DNA of 64,000 nt from the NCBI GenBank assembly GCA_964412375.1, contig CAYPOD010000017.1, positions 1 to 64,000 on the forward strand. Direction: 5' to 3'. Below are positions 1-6,865 of this stretch, in pieces (the first letter of the stretch is position 1; each line of letters opens with the position of its first letter). The notes under the pieces were generated by a model. The model saw nothing but the letters and a program-made list of their open reading frames with translations. It was not told the origin of the DNA and searched no databases. Both the position numbers and the translations under genes were made by a program. This DNA is from CADEDV01 sp964412375. GTDB lineage: Bacteria > Bacteroidota > Bacteroidia > Chitinophagales > Chitinophagaceae.

Positions 1-305
1 TCAATCATGGTGACATCAGGATAAGTTTTCTCCAATGAACGCATGGCTGCCATCGGCAACTGGTTGTAGAAAATGCTGCGGGCTACTACCAGCAAATCTC
101 CATCATTGTTAAACCAGGCTTCAGCCCGGAAACCCGAAACAACAAAACTGGCTTTGCTGTGTTCACCGGCCTGGGCCCATTTCACCTGCTCGGCGCCGGC
201 AAATTCTTTTGCAAACGATGCTTTAATGCGGGGATTGATGTCTGCAGCAACAGCAACAGCCGCCATTGTAAGTAACAGTGATAAGGAAAGAAGGAACTTT
301 TTCAT
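1..305 (-). CDS. Small secreted PepSY-like protein (C-terminus beyond window)
   Basis: The frame reads from ATG at 305 down to base 1 without a stop, so only the first 101 residues are present. It begins with a Sec signal peptide (MKKF, a leucine-rich core, then AVAVAAD). The mature part has the pattern 'I-x-x-S-F-x-x-E-F-x-G-A-E-x-V-x-W' followed by short beta strands (KASFVVSGF, EAWFNNDGDLL). The same pattern occurs in the neighbouring proteins at 548-985 and 6112-6558, so all three look like one family of periplasmic PepSY-like (DUF2874-type) proteins. No enzymatic residues are visible. A function such as binding or inhibition in the periplasm is only a guess. The family call is moderately secure and the start is well supported by the signal peptide. 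Confidence 0.75.
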   Translation of the reverse strand, partial: MKKFLLSLSLLLTMAAVAVAADINPRIKASFAKEFAGAEQVKWAQAGEHSKASFVVSGFRAEAWFNNDGDLLVVARSIFYNQLPMAAMRSLEKTYPDVTMI

Positions 306-458
306 TTTTTAAGGTTTAAGCCTGCCCTAAGGCAGTGGTGTTAATGATTATGATTACGATTCAAAAATAGTATCGGCACGGCGCCGGGTCAAGCGAATAA
401 TGACGGGTGGAATCAAATGTTAAAGATGAATAACAACTAAGATGATGGCATAACAAAA

Positions 459-501
459 CCCCGTATTCTTTGAAAATTCGCAGAACCGGGGCTTGTTTTT
501 T
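459..501. terminator. Probable intrinsic terminator between the two PepSY-like genes
   Basis: CCCCG at 459-463 pairs with CGGGG at 487-491, and TTCT at 466-469 pairs with AGAA at 482-485 inside it. A run of T follows at 495-501 on the plus strand, and TTTT follows the stem on the minus strand. It lies downstream of the minus-strand gene at 548-985. The rest of 306-547 shows no coding sequence. Confidence 0.5.
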
Positions 502-547
502 TACCACACACCAAAACTAACTTTCTCCCTGCAACTGCTGACAGGGC

Positions 548-985
548 TTATACTTTTTTCACTTTCTTATGGACAACCCAACCCTCATCAACCGTTGCTT
601 TGAGCACAAGTTGTGTGTCCGCATTTTCCAGCGTTATATAATAAGCTGTGCTGTTCTTCTTTGTCATTTCAAAGAGATCGCTGACCCAATAATCATTATA
701 ATTTTTTTTCAGGCTGGTTTGCAGACCGAGTGGCAGGTCAACAGACGTGATAAAACGGGAAAGGCCAATTAACTCGCCGTCCAATCCATAAAAGGCCGTT
801 ACATACTGGCTGTTAAAAATAAACTCAGCCTTGTAGAAGTTACTGCCTGCACTCCAGGCAACATCTTTGGCAGCGGAAAACTCAGTTTTGAACGATTCGA
901 GCACTTTAGGATCAATTTCTTTTTCCCGGGCAAATGCACTGACCGTACTGATAGTAATTGCCAGCGCCAGGATAATCTTTTTCAT
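548..985 (-). CDS. Small secreted PepSY-like protein
   Basis: This is a 145-residue protein if it starts at the ATG at 985, which is chosen because it begins a clear signal peptide (MKKIILALAITISTVSAFA). The frame is open for 20 more codons upstream, but those residues do not look like a signal peptide. After cleavage comes 'DPKVLESFKTEFSAAKDVAW', the family hallmark shared with its neighbours at 1-305 and 6112-6558. Alternating strands follow (FYKAEFIFN, YVTAFYGLDGELIG, YYITLENADTQLVLK). The fold resembles the PepSY-like / beta-lactamase-inhibitor-like periplasmic proteins common in Chitinophagaceae, often found in several copies. No catalytic residues are recognised and the role is unknown. 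Confidence 0.75.
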   Translation of the reverse strand: MKKIILALAITISTVSAFAREKEIDPKVLESFKTEFSAAKDVAWSAGSNFYKAEFIFNSQYVTAFYGLDGELIGLSRFITSVDLPLGLQTSLKKNYNDYWVSDLFEMTKKNSTAYYITLENADTQLVLKATVDEGWVVHKKVKKV

Positions 986-1123
986 AATGTCATTATTTAA
1001 TGATACGTGTTGTTGAATTATTTTTTCGTCAATATGACGTAACAAATGTAGATGTTGTTACAGCCGGGGTCAAGCCAATTGTGACTAATGGGGCTCGTTG
1101 TTAAACAGGGTTAACAATGACAA

Positions 1124-1223
1124 NNNNNNNNNNNNNNNNNNNNNNNNNNNNNNNNNNNNNNNNNNNNNNNNNNNNNNNNNNNNNNNNNNNNNNNNNNNNN
1201 NNNNNNNNNNNNNNNNNNNNNNN
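1124..1223. other. Assembly gap (100 N)
   Basis: Exactly 100 consecutive N bases, the usual length for a scaffold gap of unknown size. It sits six bases upstream of the sdpR-like start codon, so the promoter of the sdpR-sdpI pair and possibly more sequence is missing. Gene order across this point should be treated as inferred by the assembler. Confidence 0.99.
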
Positions 1224-1228
1224 TCAAT

Positions 1229-1492
1229 ATGAATATTGTTTTTAAGGCGCTGAACGATCCCACCAGGCGGGAAATACTGGAAATGCTGCAGGAAAAAGAC
1301 CTGACAGCCGGTGAGATAGCTGAAAAATTCAACATGTCGTGGCCCAGCGTGTCGCACCACCTTGACCTGTTGAAACAGGCCAAACTGGTGACAGCCGAAA
1401 AAGACGGCCAGTATGTTTATTATTCATTGAATACAACCGTGGTGGATGAACTATTGAAATGGTTCATGCAATTCAAATCAAAAAAGAAATAA
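1229..1492 (+). CDS. sdpR: ArsR-family winged-helix repressor, SdpR-like
   Basis: An 87-residue DNA-binding protein of the ArsR/SmtB fold. It opens with 'NIVFKALNDPTRREILEML', continues with the helix-turn-helix 'LTAGEIAEKFNMSWPSVSHH' (roughly residues 24-43), and ends with the wing 'VTAEKDGQYVYYSL'. No cysteine metal-binding motif is present, which argues against a metal sensor and for the SdpR group of autorepressors. The gene directly downstream encodes an SdpI-type membrane protein, the same arrangement as sdpRI in Bacillus subtilis, where the repressor controls its own operon and the membrane protein. The start at 1229 fits the usual N-terminus of the family. The promoter region lies in the assembly gap. 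The symbol is assigned by family and context, not by proven orthology. Confidence 0.85.
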   Translation: MNIVFKALNDPTRREILEMLQEKDLTAGEIAEKFNMSWPSVSHHLDLLKQAKLVTAEKDGQYVYYSLNTTVVDELLKWFMQFKSKKK

Positions 1493-1503
1493 AAACAACT
1501 GAT

Positions 1504-2169
1504 ATGAAAATAAATACGTTTACAAGAAACCTGTTGATGTTGCTGGTGAGCCTGGTGCCGGCCGGGTACCTGGCCATTGTCTGGAACAAGCTACCCGAAA
1601 AAGTGGCTATGCATTATAATGCCCGTATGGAGCCGGACCGCATCGGCAGCAAATCAGAATTGTGGATTGTTGTCGGTATCCTGGCTGTTGTTTCGTTTGG
1701 CGTATACCTGCTGCTGCAAAACATCCACATCTTTGATCCGAAAAGAAAAAACAAAGACACATCTTTCGTTTTTAATAAACTGGCAACAGGCATGGTTGTT
1801 TTTATTGCCGCATTGGGTTGTATAATCGTTGCTGCCGCTGCCAATGGTAACCTGGTGCTGAGCCGTTTCATGTTCCCGCTGATCGGACTGATGTTTGCCT
1901 TTATAGGTAACTATATGCATTCCATCAAACCCAATTACTTTGCCGGCATCCGGCTGCCGTGGACATTAAGTGACGATGAGAACTGGCGCAAAACACATGC
2001 CCTGGCCGGCAAACTTTGGTTTTGGGGGGGATTGCTCTTTGCACTCACCAGTCTTTTAATTCCTGAGAAAACAGTGATATGGCTTTTCATTCCCTTAGTG
2101 GTGGTGCTGGTGATCATTCCTGTAATCTATTCATTTCGGCTCTACCGGGCTAAGAAAAATGCTGCATAG
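1504..2169 (+). CDS. sdpI: SdpI-family integral membrane protein (DUF1648/SdpI)
   Basis: A 221-residue protein starting at ATG 1504, 11 bases after the sdpR-like stop. Upstream in-frame codons overlap sdpR and do not encode a family-like N-terminus. It has about six hydrophobic segments. The first is followed by 'LPEKVAMHYNARMEPDRIGSK', the DUF1648 signature. The later 'NYFAGIRLPWTLSDDENW.KTH' (near residue 150) is the typical SdpI motif: G-I-R, then T-L-x-D-x-x-x-W-x-x-T-H. SdpI in Bacillus is an immunity protein against the SdpC toxin and also a signal transducer. No SdpC-like toxin gene is visible here, so here it may serve general envelope-stress protection. A long hairpin follows the gene at 2177-2228. 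Confidence 0.88.
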   Translation: MKINTFTRNLLMLLVSLVPAGYLAIVWNKLPEKVAMHYNARMEPDRIGSKSELWIVVGILAVVSFGVYLLLQNIHIFDPKRKNKDTSFVFNKLATGMVVFIAALGCIIVAAAANGNLVLSRFMFPLIGLMFAFIGNYMHSIKPNYFAGIRLPWTLSDDENWRKTHALAGKLWFWGGLLFALTSLLIPEKTVIWLFIPLVVVLVIIPVIYSFRLYRAKKNAA

Positions 2170-2176
2170 CAATAAA

Positions 2177-2228
2177 AAGGTTGGCGGGTTAATCAGTAAA
2201 TTAGCTGATTCATTTACCTGTCAACCTT
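2177..2228. repeat. Long imperfect palindrome between sdpI and the AcpH-like gene
   Basis: AAGGTTG (2177-2183) pairs with CAACCTT (2222-2228), GGT (2187-2189) with ACC (2216-2218), and AATCAG (2191-2196) with CTGATT (2205-2210), leaving an 8-base loop. It lacks a T tract, so it is a poor intrinsic terminator. It ends six bases before the inferred start of the downstream gene. Its core resembles the element at 43479-43506 (both contain 'ATTAG' and 'CTGATT'-like words), which suggests an interspersed intergenic palindrome family. Confidence 0.55.
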
Positions 2229-2234
2229 ATTCCC

Positions 2235-2840
2235 ATCAATTACCTGGCCCATGCATATCTTTCATTTGATCACCCGGAAATACTGGTAGGCAACCTCATC
2301 AGTGATTTTGTAAAAGGGAAAAAAAAGTTTGATTACCCGGAAAACATTCAAAAAGGAATTACACTGCACCGGTCCATTGACAGCTACACAGATGCACACC
2401 CGGCAACAAAAGAAGCCAAAGAGGTTTTCCGGCCGCACTACCGTCTCTATAGCGGGGCTTTTGCCGATGTAGTGTATGATCATTTCCTGGCAACGGATCA
2501 AAACGAATTTTCGGAAGAAAGCCTGGAAACCTTTTCGCAAAAAGTGTATGCTGTTGTTGATAACTGGCAGCCTGTGCTTCCGCCATATTTTGCCGGCCTG
2601 TTTCCCTATATGAAATCGCAAAACTGGCTCTTCAATTACCGCACCCGTTGGGGCACAGAAAAAAGCCTTGGCGGTGTTGTGCGCCGGGCGGCTTACCTTT
2701 CAGACAGCAGCAAAGCTGTTGAATTGTTTGATCAACACTACCAACTTTTAAAGGATTGTTATCGTCAGTTCTGGGCAGATGTGCAGCCATTTGCCCGGAA
2801 CAGGTTTGATGAACTTACCGGCGATAATCCATTCCTGTGA
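2235..2840 (+). CDS. ACP phosphodiesterase (AcpH family) with non-standard start
   Basis: The frame is open from 2205 to 2840 and encodes, after the codon at 2235, 'NYLAHAYLSFDHPEILVGNL' and then 'ISDFVKGKK'. This is the conserved N-terminus of acyl carrier protein phosphodiesterases, which remove the 4'-phosphopantetheine arm from holo-ACP. Family members begin with M-N-Y-L-A-H, which puts the initiator exactly on ATC at 2235. No in-frame ATG, GTG or TTG occurs between the last stop (2202) and the ATG at 2472, which would discard the first 79 residues. Later motifs include 'GITLHRSIDSYTDAHP' and 'DVVYDHFLA' with metal-binding His/Asp residues of this HD-like fold. The product would be 201 residues, close to family length. 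Either ATC (or ATT 2229) is used, or the original start was lost by mutation. The family call is strong and expression is uncertain. Confidence 0.8.
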   Translation: MNYLAHAYLSFDHPEILVGNLISDFVKGKKKFDYPENIQKGITLHRSIDSYTDAHPATKEAKEVFRPHYRLYSGAFADVVYDHFLATDQNEFSEESLETFSQKVYAVVDNWQPVLPPYFAGLFPYMKSQNWLFNYRTRWGTEKSLGGVVRRAAYLSDSSKAVELFDQHYQLLKDCYRQFWADVQPFARNRFDELTGDNPFL

Positions 2841-2868
2841 AAATGTGAATGCCGAAACTCAAATCAGC

Positions 2869-2876
2869 TATTTTTG
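2869..2876 (+). promoter_or_regulatory. Bacteroidota -7 promoter box for the DUF2911 pair
   Basis: TATTTTTG matches the TAnnTTTG consensus of the Bacteroidota primary sigma factor. A weak TGTG element lies about 21 bases upstream (2844-2847). The start codon is at 2916. This is motif recognition only. Confidence 0.45.
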
Positions 2877-2915
2877 CAAATGCCGCTGTTGCTATGAGCC
2901 ATAAAAAACAAACGC

Positions 2916-3485
2916 ATGAAAAAAACACTGTTCTTTTTTTTCACGATCATGATCTGCACCCTGGCATCTTTTGCGCAAAACGGCGTGACACCTGCGGTGG
3001 ATAAATCTCCTATGGACATGAGCTATTACCCGGTGAATTACCCGGTACTGAAAGTTCAGGACAAAGCCACCGAGCCGCTGACAGCCAGGGTGATCTACAG
3101 CCGTCCCCGCAAAGAAGGCCGGGTGATCTTTGGCGGACTGGTGGAATACGGCAAACTGTGGAGGTTAGGCGCTAATGAAGCAACGGAGATCGAATTTTTC
3201 AAACCGGTGCGCATCAACGGCAAACGGATCCATAAAGGACGGTACACCCTGTTTGCCATTGCCCATGAAAACACATGGACCATTATTGTAAACAGCGATA
3301 CAGACACCTGGGGGCCGTTTAAATATGATAGTAAGAAAGATGTGGTGCGCATAGATGTACCCGTTGAAAAAACAACTGAATCTGTTGAATATTTCGCAAT
3401 GACTTTTGAAAAATCGGCAACCGGCATCAACCTGCTGATCGCATGGGATAATGTGAAAGTGACCATGCCCGTCAGCCTCAAATAA
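2916..3485 (+). CDS. Secreted DUF2911 protein
   Basis: A 189-residue protein with a signal peptide (MKKTLFFFFTIMICTLASFA). The DUF2911 core begins at 'DKSPMDMSYYPVNYPVLK' and includes 'ARVIYSRPRKEGRVIFGG' and 'LWRLGANEATEIEFF', then 'GRYTLFAIAHENTWTIIVN' and 'DTWG'. DUF2911 proteins are periplasmic or outer-membrane-associated beta-rich proteins found almost only in Bacteroidota, and their role is unknown. The gene is followed after 5 bases by a second DUF2911 gene with about half of its residues identical by eye, so this is a tandem duplication and probably one transcript. There is no lipobox here, unlike the downstream copy. Confidence 0.88.
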   Translation: MKKTLFFFFTIMICTLASFAQNGVTPAVDKSPMDMSYYPVNYPVLKVQDKATEPLTARVIYSRPRKEGRVIFGGLVEYGKLWRLGANEATEIEFFKPVRINGKRIHKGRYTLFAIAHENTWTIIVNSDTDTWGPFKYDSKKDVVRIDVPVEKTTESVEYFAMTFEKSATGINLLIAWDNVKVTMPVSLK

Positions 3486-3490
3486 AAAAT

Positions 3491-4129
3491 ATGAAATGCT
3501 TTTCCTGGCTTCTTTATAGTATTCTTGCTTTATTGCTGGTCTCCTGCAAGCAGAAAAAAAACGATCCTCCTGTTGCTGAACCCGTCCCGGTAAAGAACAA
3601 CGGTGTGCAGCAGGTGTATGACAGTTTTCCCAACCTGTATGCAGCTATTGATATTTCACCGATGGATGTGAGCTATTTCCCGGCAGAATATCCAAAGTTG
3701 AAAATGGCAAAGGCTGTTTCAAATGGCCCACTGGCAAGGGTGCTATACAGCCGTCCCCATCTCGGTGGTCGTCGCCTGTTTGAAAACATATTGAAATATG
3801 ATGAACCCTGGCGACTGGGTGCCAATGAAGCCACGGAAATTCATTTATTCCGGGATGCAGTCATCCAGGGAAAAAAGATCAGCGCAGGCAGGTATGTAAT
3901 GTATTGCATCCCGCAGCAGGAAAAATGGACCATCGTATTCAACAGCAATATTGACACCTGGGGTCTGGAACCGGATATTGCAAATGATGTGGCCCGGTTT
4001 GATATACCCGTTACTCAAACCAATTTGCGACTGGAATATTTCACCATGATCTTTGAAGGCAAAGAAAAAAATGCCGAACTGCTGATGGCATGGGACGATG
4101 TGCAGGCAAAACTTTCTCTTCGTTTTTGA
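3491..4129 (+). CDS. DUF2911 lipoprotein
   Basis: A 212-residue paralogue of the preceding gene. Its N-terminus is a lipoprotein signal (hydrophobic 'LYSILALLLVSCKQKK', lipobox L-V-S-C with Cys19), so it is likely lipid-anchored, whereas the upstream copy is soluble. It keeps the DUF2911 core: 'DISPMDVSYFPAEYPKLK', 'ARVLYSRPHLGGRRLF', 'WRLGANEATEIHLF', 'WTIVFNSNIDTWG' and 'EYFTMIFEG'. It has an extra linker of about 30 residues rich in proline and valine after the Cys, which would space the domain from the membrane. The function of the family is unknown. The pair may have diverged by location rather than by activity. Confidence 0.88.
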   Translation: MKCFSWLLYSILALLLVSCKQKKNDPPVAEPVPVKNNGVQQVYDSFPNLYAAIDISPMDVSYFPAEYPKLKMAKAVSNGPLARVLYSRPHLGGRRLFENILKYDEPWRLGANEATEIHLFRDAVIQGKKISAGRYVMYCIPQQEKWTIVFNSNIDTWGLEPDIANDVARFDIPVTQTNLRLEYFTMIFEGKEKNAELLMAWDDVQAKLSLRF

Positions 4130-4195
4130 TGTCGTCAGTACGCAAAATTTAGTGCCCCCGTACATTGGCTTTCTTTTAATTCAGATATTTACAGT

Positions 4196-6043
4196 ATGTG
4201 CGGCATAGCAGGCATCATACAGGTTAATCCTTCTTCATTTCACCGGGAGCAACTGGCAAAAATGACAGCGGCCCTGGCCCACCGCGGGCCTGATGCCGAA
4301 CATCACTGGCAAAATCAAAGCGGTAACGTATTGCTGGGGCATCGCCGTCTTTCCATAATTGACCTCACTGAAGCGGCGGCACAACCCATGCACTATCTTG
4401 ACCGCTACACGATCATACACAATGGTGAGATCTATAATTACCAAGAGCTGAAAGAAGAGCTCCGTAAAAAAGGCTATGTCTTTCGCAGCCAGTCAGACAC
4501 AGAAGTGATCGTGGCTGCTTATGATCAATGGAAAGAAGAATGTGTAGAGCAACTGGACGGGATGTTCGCTTTTGCCATCTGGGATGAAAAAGAAAAAAAA
4601 CTGTTTGCTGCAAGAGACCGTTTTGGCGAAAAACCCTTCTATTATTACTTTGATAACGGAAATTTTCTTTTTGCCTCCGAAATGAAAGCATTGTGGGCAG
4701 CCGGTGTAAAAAAGGAGCTTAACCTACAAATGCTTTTTAACTTTATCACCATCGGCTACACGGACAATCCCGAAAGACCGGAAGAAACATTTTACAACCA
4801 CATTCAAAAACTGCCTCCGGCTACCAGGCTTATCTATACTTTCAGCAATCATGAACTTATTTGTGAACCTTATTGGGATATTGACCCGGGCACAATTAAT
4901 AAGAAGATCAGCGATGAAGAAGCAACGGAAAGGTTCAGAGAGATTTTTACACTCTCCGTCTGCAGGAAACTGAGAAGCGATGTTCCTGTCGGTACTTCAT
5001 TAAGCGGCGGGCTTGACAGTTCATCTGTAGCGGCGACGGTTTTTGAAAACAGCTCCGGTAACTGGTCGCAAAAGGTATTCACTGCGATATTCCCTGGTTT
5101 TGAAAAAGATGAAACAACATTTGCCCAACAGGTGGCTACACATTTTTCTTTGTATCATCACAGTATCCCTCTCTCTGTCACTGACCTGCTGAATACATGG
5201 GACAAATTGTGTTACTACCAGGAAGAACCCTTTGCATCGGCCAGTGTGCTTGCACAGTATAAAGTGTTTGAACTGGCCCGGCAGCATAACGTAACGGTGC
5301 TGCTCGACGGACAGGGCGCCGATGAATTACTCGCCGGCTACCATAAATACTATAAATGGTACTGGCAGGAACTTTTTATCAAAAGAAAACTGATCCGAAG
5401 CGGCGAACTAAAAGCTGCAAAGTATAATGGCGTGAATGAAGATTTTGGTATTAAAAATATTATTGCAGCGTTGTTTCCCGACATAGCTTCTGTTGTCCTG
5501 GAACGACAATACCTGCTTCATGCACTTCGCCATGAAGACCTGTCCAGAGAGTTTGTAAAAATGCAAAGCCGCGAAGCCTATTACAGTACTCCTGAAACCT
5601 ATAACCTGAACGGAATACTATATTTCAACACAAGGGTGCATGGGCTTGAAGAATTGCTGCGTTTAGCCGACCGGAATTCCATGGCCCATGGGCGGGAAGT
5701 CCGGCTCCCGTTCCTGGATCACCGGCTGGCAGAATTCATTTTCTCACTTCCCTCACATTTTAAAATAAGAAAAGGCTGGACGAAATGGCTGCTGAGAGAA
5801 AGCATGAAAGATAAGCTGCCGTCAGCCATTACCTGGCGAAAAGACAAAACAGGATTTGAACCCCCGCAACAACAATGGATGCAAAACAGGCAGTTGCAGG
5901 AAATGATACAGGAATCAAAACGAAAAATGGTGCAGGCGAAAATCTTAAAACCGGAAGTACTGGATAAACCTGTAGTTGCCAAAGGAAGCCATGATGCGGA
6001 TAGTTATGACTGGCGCTATCTTTCTGCTGCTGCATTCCTTTAA
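4196..6043 (+). CDS. asnB: Asparagine synthase (glutamine-hydrolysing)
   Basis: A 615-residue two-domain enzyme that makes asparagine from aspartate, ATP and glutamine. The N-terminal glutaminase domain starts with 'MCGIAGI', where Cys2 is the Ntn nucleophile, followed by 'LAHRGPD', 'GHRRLSIIDL' and 'HNGEIYNYQELK'. The C-terminal synthetase domain carries the ATP-pyrophosphatase loop 'SLSGGLDSSSVAA' (near residue 268) and 'DGQGADELLAGYHKYY'. The length is typical. It stands alone between the DUF2911 pair and a convergent small gene, with a terminator between them. The family includes AsnB paralogues used for amidating peptides or sugars, but no biosynthetic cluster is nearby, so a housekeeping role is the simplest reading. 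Confidence 0.93.
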   Translation: MCGIAGIIQVNPSSFHREQLAKMTAALAHRGPDAEHHWQNQSGNVLLGHRRLSIIDLTEAAAQPMHYLDRYTIIHNGEIYNYQELKEELRKKGYVFRSQSDTEVIVAAYDQWKEECVEQLDGMFAFAIWDEKEKKLFAARDRFGEKPFYYYFDNGNFLFASEMKALWAAGVKKELNLQMLFNFITIGYTDNPERPEETFYNHIQKLPPATRLIYTFSNHELICEPYWDIDPGTINKKISDEEATERFREIFTLSVCRKLRSDVPVGTSLSGGLDSSSVAATVFENSSGNWSQKVFTAIFPGFEKDETTFAQQVATHFSLYHHSIPLSVTDLLNTWDKLCYYQEEPFASASVLAQYKVFELARQHNVTVLLDGQGADELLAGYHKYYKWYWQELFIKRKLIRSGELKAAKYNGVNEDFGIKNIIAALFPDIASVVLERQYLLHALRHEDLSREFVKMQSREAYYSTPETYNLNGILYFNTRVHGLEELLRLADRNSMAHGREVRLPFLDHRLAEFIFSLPSHFKIRKGWTKWLLRESMKDKLPSAITWRKDKTGFEPPQQQWMQNRQLQEMIQESKRKMVQAKILKPEVLDKPVVAKGSHDADSYDWRYLSAAAFL

Positions 6044-6070
6044 AAAAAACGTCCCGCCTGTGGCGGGACG
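6041..6070 (-). terminator. Intrinsic terminator between asnB and the convergent PepSY-like gene
   Basis: The stem CGTCCCGCC (6050-6058) pairs perfectly with GGCGGGACG (6062-6070) around a 3-base loop. The A run at 6042-6049 gives a U tract for transcripts coming from the minus-strand gene at 6112-6558. It may also slow transcripts leaving asnB. Confidence 0.85.
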
Positions 6071-6111
6071 AATGATCATGGATGCTTCTATACTGCTGCA
6101 AATTTTATGTA

Positions 6112-6558
6112 TTAATTGCCGTCACCCCTTTTGAATTTATCCAGCTGTTGCAGGTTGCCATACGGATCGGACTTAACCGTGTACCAATGTTTCTCATCTT
6201 TCAGGCTGATATGGTAGCTCACATCACTGTCAGAAGAAACCTCTGTTACACCAAACACTTCTTTCCCGGCATATCTTTTTTTCAGGCGGGCTATGATATT
6301 GGGAGGCAGGTTGGTTTCGCCATAATACCTGATCGTCTCCAGCAGGTTGCCTTGCTCGTCATATTTAGCCCTCACCTGGATCTGGTTCATTTTAAAATTA
6401 GCCTGATAGCTGCCGGGGCTTTCATTCCAAACGACATCCTCAGCATCAGTAAATGTTTCTTTAAATGCTTTCAGCACTTTTTCACTGACTTCGGTGCGGG
6501 GGGCGGCAGCGGCTGAAAGACCTGTCAGCAACACAGCCAGGTAAAGGAATTTTTTCAT
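6112..6558 (-). CDS. Small secreted PepSY-like protein
   Basis: A 148-residue protein with a signal peptide (MKKFLYLAVLLTGLSAAAA). The mature chain begins with 'SEKVLKAFKETFTDAEDVVW', the same pattern as the two genes near the start of the window. Predicted strands follow (YQANFKMNQIQVRAKYDEQG, VSYHISLKDEKHWYTVKSD), as in two-repeat PepSY-like proteins. It is a third copy of this family within 6.6 kb, separated from the others by unrelated genes. It lies convergent to asnB with a shared terminator. The role is unknown. Such proteins are probably periplasmic. Confidence 0.78.
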   Translation of the reverse strand: MKKFLYLAVLLTGLSAAAAPRTEVSEKVLKAFKETFTDAEDVVWNESPGSYQANFKMNQIQVRAKYDEQGNLLETIRYYGETNLPPNIIARLKKRYAGKEVFGVTEVSSDSDVSYHISLKDEKHWYTVKSDPYGNLQQLDKFKRGDGN

Positions 6559-6865
6559 GGTTTATACTTTTAAATGATTAACGTTCATTGACACAGTAAA
6601 ACTAAAGGGTGCAGCAACCGGTCACAAGCATTTATCTATTATTGGTAAGTAAAGAATTTCTTACCGTAGTATGTATAATATCATAAAACAAACTGAAGCC
6701 TGTTAAAACTAGCTTGAAAATATATGTCATGCCCGCCAGGCATGATTCATGCCGCAACAACGATCTGTCTTAAGCAAATGTTAAAGCAGTTCTTTTCCGG
6801 ATGAATGGCAGTTAACAATGCATTTGGCTGATATTTCACATCTTTGCGGCCAGATATATAACTAT
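6559..6865. other. Non-coding stretch upstream of the trans-sulfuration gene
   Basis: About 300 bases between divergent genes. It holds a hairpin at 6644-6665 (GGTAAG/CTTACC with an AAA/TTT extension) and a second at 6728-6744 (CATGCC, loop CGCCA, GGCATG). Neither is followed by a T tract. The words expected for SAM-I or SAM-II riboswitches were searched for by eye and not found. Promoters for both genes should lie here, but no convincing pair of boxes is visible. Confidence 0.5.

Noticed and set aside
1085..1383. ORFs running through the N stretch on the minus strand
   Set aside because: They contain undefined residues and are the reverse of the sdpR-like gene.
6082..6516. 144-codon ORF on the plus strand over the PepSY-like gene
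   Set aside because: It is the antisense of a clear signal-peptide-bearing gene and has no recognisable motifs.
6559..6865. SAM riboswitch upstream of the trans-sulfuration gene
   Set aside because: Two hairpins are present, but the conserved SAM-I/SAM-II core words are missing.
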